NCBI GenBank assembly: GCA_030632385.1
Contig: DAOVUW010000053.1
Location: forward strand, 1-6,225
DNA length: 6,225 nt
Reading direction: 5' to 3'
Source of the DNA: Candidatus Nanohalarchaeota archaeon
GTDB lineage: Archaea > EX4484-52
The stretch's first letter is position 1; each line of letters opens with the position of its first letter. The notes under the pieces are model-generated. The model made no database searches. It was not told where the DNA came from and was given only the letters and a program-made list of their open reading frames with translations. The position numbers were made by a program, and so were the translations under genes. Below, piece after piece: positions 5,117-6,225 of the stretch.

Positions 5117-5676
5117 ATTTCAATAATTTCAGCCAATTCCCGGCTACCTGCCATCAGTTTTCCTGTATCGTTTTTGACAATAGAGAAAACTGCATTGGTA
5201 AGTGTGCAAAAAGATAATGCCAAACTTCTGTTTATTTCCTGATGGAGCTGTATTTTATCAGTAGAATCATTGTCTCGTTTGCGTGTATCGTCTTTCATTC
5301 TTCTTTCAAATATTTCTTCAGAATCTGATTCAACTAGTATGATATGATCAGGATTTATTTTTTTTAATATATATTCTGGAAGACCAACAATAAATCCTTT
5401 CGGTGTTTTAATTGAACAATGCGTATCAACAATTATATTCTTGTTTTTTGCCAAATCAGCAATTTTTTGAGTTACATCTTTCTTGATATTTCTTTGTATT
5501 CTATTGCTTAATTTTCTCATTTCATCCCTTGTTTTTACGATTTTTTTTTCTTTTAGAATTTGAAACATCAAAGTGCCGAAAGTTACAATCTCATATTTTT
5601 TTAATCTTTTTAGAGCGAGTTCTACAATACTTGTTTTTCCACAACCAGGAATTCCCAATACAATAATCGTTTTCAT
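5113..5676 (-). CDS. adkA: Adenylate kinase, archaeal type
   Basis: The enzyme interconverts 2 ADP with ATP plus AMP in the cytosol. Its 187 residues match the archaeal AdkA family, which differs from bacterial Adk in lacking the long LID domain. The P-loop GIPGCGKT (8-15) is intact. TRDEMRKLSNRIQ (49-61) is a segment typical of archaeal AdkA. VDTHCSIKTPKGFIVGLP (83-100) is the most diagnostic block, and RRMKDDTRKRD (125-135) carries the arginines expected near the phosphates. The HQEINRSLA block (145-153) is also family-typical. The start codon follows the ferredoxin stop by one base and has no separate ribosome-binding site, so translation is probably coupled. An archaeal nucleoside kinase of the same fold (the Adk6-like group) is the main alternative, but the VDTH..IKTP..G.LPGLP-like block argues for AdkA. 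Confidence 0.9.
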   Translation of the reverse strand: MKTIIVLGIPGCGKTSIVELALKRLKKYEIVTFGTLMFQILKEKKIVKTRDEMRKLSNRIQRNIKKDVTQKIADLAKNKNIIVDTHCSIKTPKGFIVGLPEYILKKINPDHIILVESDSEEIFERRMKDDTRKRDNDSTDKIQLHQEINRSLALSFCTLTNAVFSIVKNDTGKLMAGSRELAEIIEM

Positions 5677-5677
5677 T

Positions 5678-5887
5678 TTATTCTGTATTTTCGATTTTTT
5701 TAATTGTAATGCAATCTACAGGACAAGAATCTTTTGCATCTTCATTACATTTTATTTCATCTATTTCTTCGTGTAATGCTTTAGCTTTCCCATCTTCTTC
5801 CATTTCCCAATTTTCCGGGCACATTGAAACACAGGCACCGCATCCAATGCATATATCTTTATCAGATTCTATTTTGTATTTAGCCAT
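5678..5887 (-). CDS. Small ferredoxin, probably a single [4Fe-4S] cluster
   Basis: This 69-residue cytosolic electron carrier has C13-x2-C16-x2-C19-x3-C23-P near the N-terminus and C55-P-V-D-C59 near the C-terminus, with C47 between. It aligns by eye with the monocluster ferredoxins of Pyrococcus and Thermotoga: C13, C16, C19 and C55 would bind the cluster, with Cys rather than the Pyrococcus Asp at the second position. C23 and C47 correspond to the pair that forms a disulfide in the Pyrococcus protein. C59 is a seventh cysteine with no assigned role. The centre (ENWEMEEDGKAKA) is strongly acidic, as is usual. GTGAT at 5891-5895 just before ATG 5885-5887 is a weak ribosome-binding site. It is the first gene of a two-gene operon with adkA; the redox partner is not in the window. 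Confidence 0.9.
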   Translation of the reverse strand: MAKYKIESDKDICIGCGACVSMCPENWEMEEDGKAKALHEEIDEIKCNEDAKDSCPVDCITIKKIENTE

Positions 5888-5918
5888 ATAATCACTTATT
5901 TAATTTAATACAGAAAAG

Positions 5919-5926
5919 TATATAAA
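5919..5926 (-). promoter_or_regulatory. TATA box of the ferredoxin-adkA operon
   Basis: TTTATATA on the minus strand is a near-consensus archaeal TATA box, about 36 bases before the ferredoxin ATG. RNA would start near 5898, leaving a short leader of about 10 nt that contains GTGAT. It lies only about 30 bases from the stop codon of the transposase fragment. Confidence 0.6.
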
Positions 5927-5933
5927 TATAATC

Positions 5934-5961
5934 TTTCTAATTTTTTTTTGAATTTTAGAAA
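5934..5961. repeat. 7-bp inverted repeat around a T9 run at the transposase stop
   Basis: TTTCTAA (5934-5940) and TTAGAAA (5955-5961) flank a 14-base loop that holds nine T (5941-5949). The right arm covers the transposase stop codon. On the transcribed minus strand the run is A9, so it does not look like a normal terminator for the transposase; it may mark the edge of the insertion. Confidence 0.35.
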
Positions 5962-6225
5962 ATGCATATATAATTGATGTTGTGCAACATCACCAATCCA
6001 CGACGATACGCCATACAATGCATAAAACCCATCCAAAAATATTTCTCTCCGATTATCTGGTTTGACAACGCACTCATAAATCGATTAAAACTCATTGCGT
6101 TGCAATATTGCAGTTTCCATATATTATACATAACAAAACTACACAAAAATAAGAAATACCGAATCACAATATTTTTAGATTTCGACTTAATTCTTGCCTC
6201 ATCTGTCACTCTAAATCCTGTCTCA
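5955..6225 (-). CDS. Transposase, C-terminal fragment (3' end; begins right of the window)
   Basis: The frame is open from the right edge to TAA at 5955-5957, giving about 90 residues. It begins ETGFRVTDEARIKSKSKN, then VIRYFLFLCSFVMYNIWK. This resembles from memory the C-terminal end of DDE transposases of the IS4/ISH3-like groups, where a conserved 'E.gyR' (the catalytic Glu region) precedes 'R..Ts..p..R.f.f..s..lyNlW'. If so, the first visible residue could be the catalytic glutamate. The last 40 residues (from about NAMSFN) match nothing I recognise and may include sequence beyond the conserved domain. An 18-bp dyad TGATGTTG-TG-CAACATCA lies inside the coding end at 5975-5992 and could be part of a terminal repeat. 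No start codon belongs to the gene in this window; the GTG at 6207-6209 is internal. Confidence 0.5.
   Translation of the reverse strand, partial: ETGFRVTDEARIKSKSKNIVIRYFLFLCSFVMYNIWKLQYCNAMSFNRFMSALSNQIIGEKYFWMGFMHCMAYRRGLVMLHNINYICIF

Noticed and set aside
5573..5891. Plus-strand open frames opposite the ferredoxin and adkA genes
   Set aside because: They are antisense to clear conserved proteins and show no family motif of their own.
1..6225. CRISPR array, tRNA or rRNA genes, tandem repeats
   Set aside because: No regularly spaced repeats, no cloverleaf-like or conserved rRNA sequence, and no tandem array were found on reading either strand by eye.

Overview
The window reads as an AT-rich archaeal chromosome segment. 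The archaeal signs are the archaeal-type adenylate kinase (AdkA), an archaeosortase-like membrane protein, TATA-box promoters about 25 nt from transcript or gene starts (two genes look leaderless), and GGTGAT/GGAG ribosome-binding sites. The AT richness, small genome-style layout and unusual membrane proteins would fit a DPANN-type or related lineage, but that placement is an inference I cannot test here.

Layout. Positions 1-89 (minus) hold the first 29 codons of a transposase running off the left edge. An FKBP-type peptidyl-prolyl isomerase with a cysteine-rich tail lies at 221-730 (minus). It is divergent from an RtcA-type RNA 3'-phosphate cyclase at 965-1993 (plus), and the gap between them carries two operator-like dyads and a long imperfect hairpin. 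Positions 2048-3565 (plus) encode the most unusual protein of the window: five membrane segments and an MscS-like beta domain, followed by a C39-like cysteine peptidase domain with an apparently complete catalytic set. A dCTP deaminase at 3704-4309 (minus) is convergent with it and divergent from an exosortase/archaeosortase-family protein at 4404-4988 (plus). A compact minus-strand operon of a small ferredoxin (5678-5887) and adenylate kinase (5113-5676) follows, with a 1-nt gap between the genes and a hairpin plus T-run terminator. Positions 5955-6225 (minus) are the C-terminal part of a second transposase running off the right edge.

The genes do not form one pathway. FKBP, RtcA, Dcd and AdkA are housekeeping functions (folding, RNA end processing, dUMP supply, nucleotide phosphates). 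The two plus-strand membrane proteins, the MscS-like/C39 fusion and the archaeosortase, are the candidates for new biology: each probably handles peptides or proteins at the membrane, but neither has a visible substrate in the window, and any link between them is a guess. The transposase pieces at both edges suggest an insertion-sequence-rich neighbourhood.
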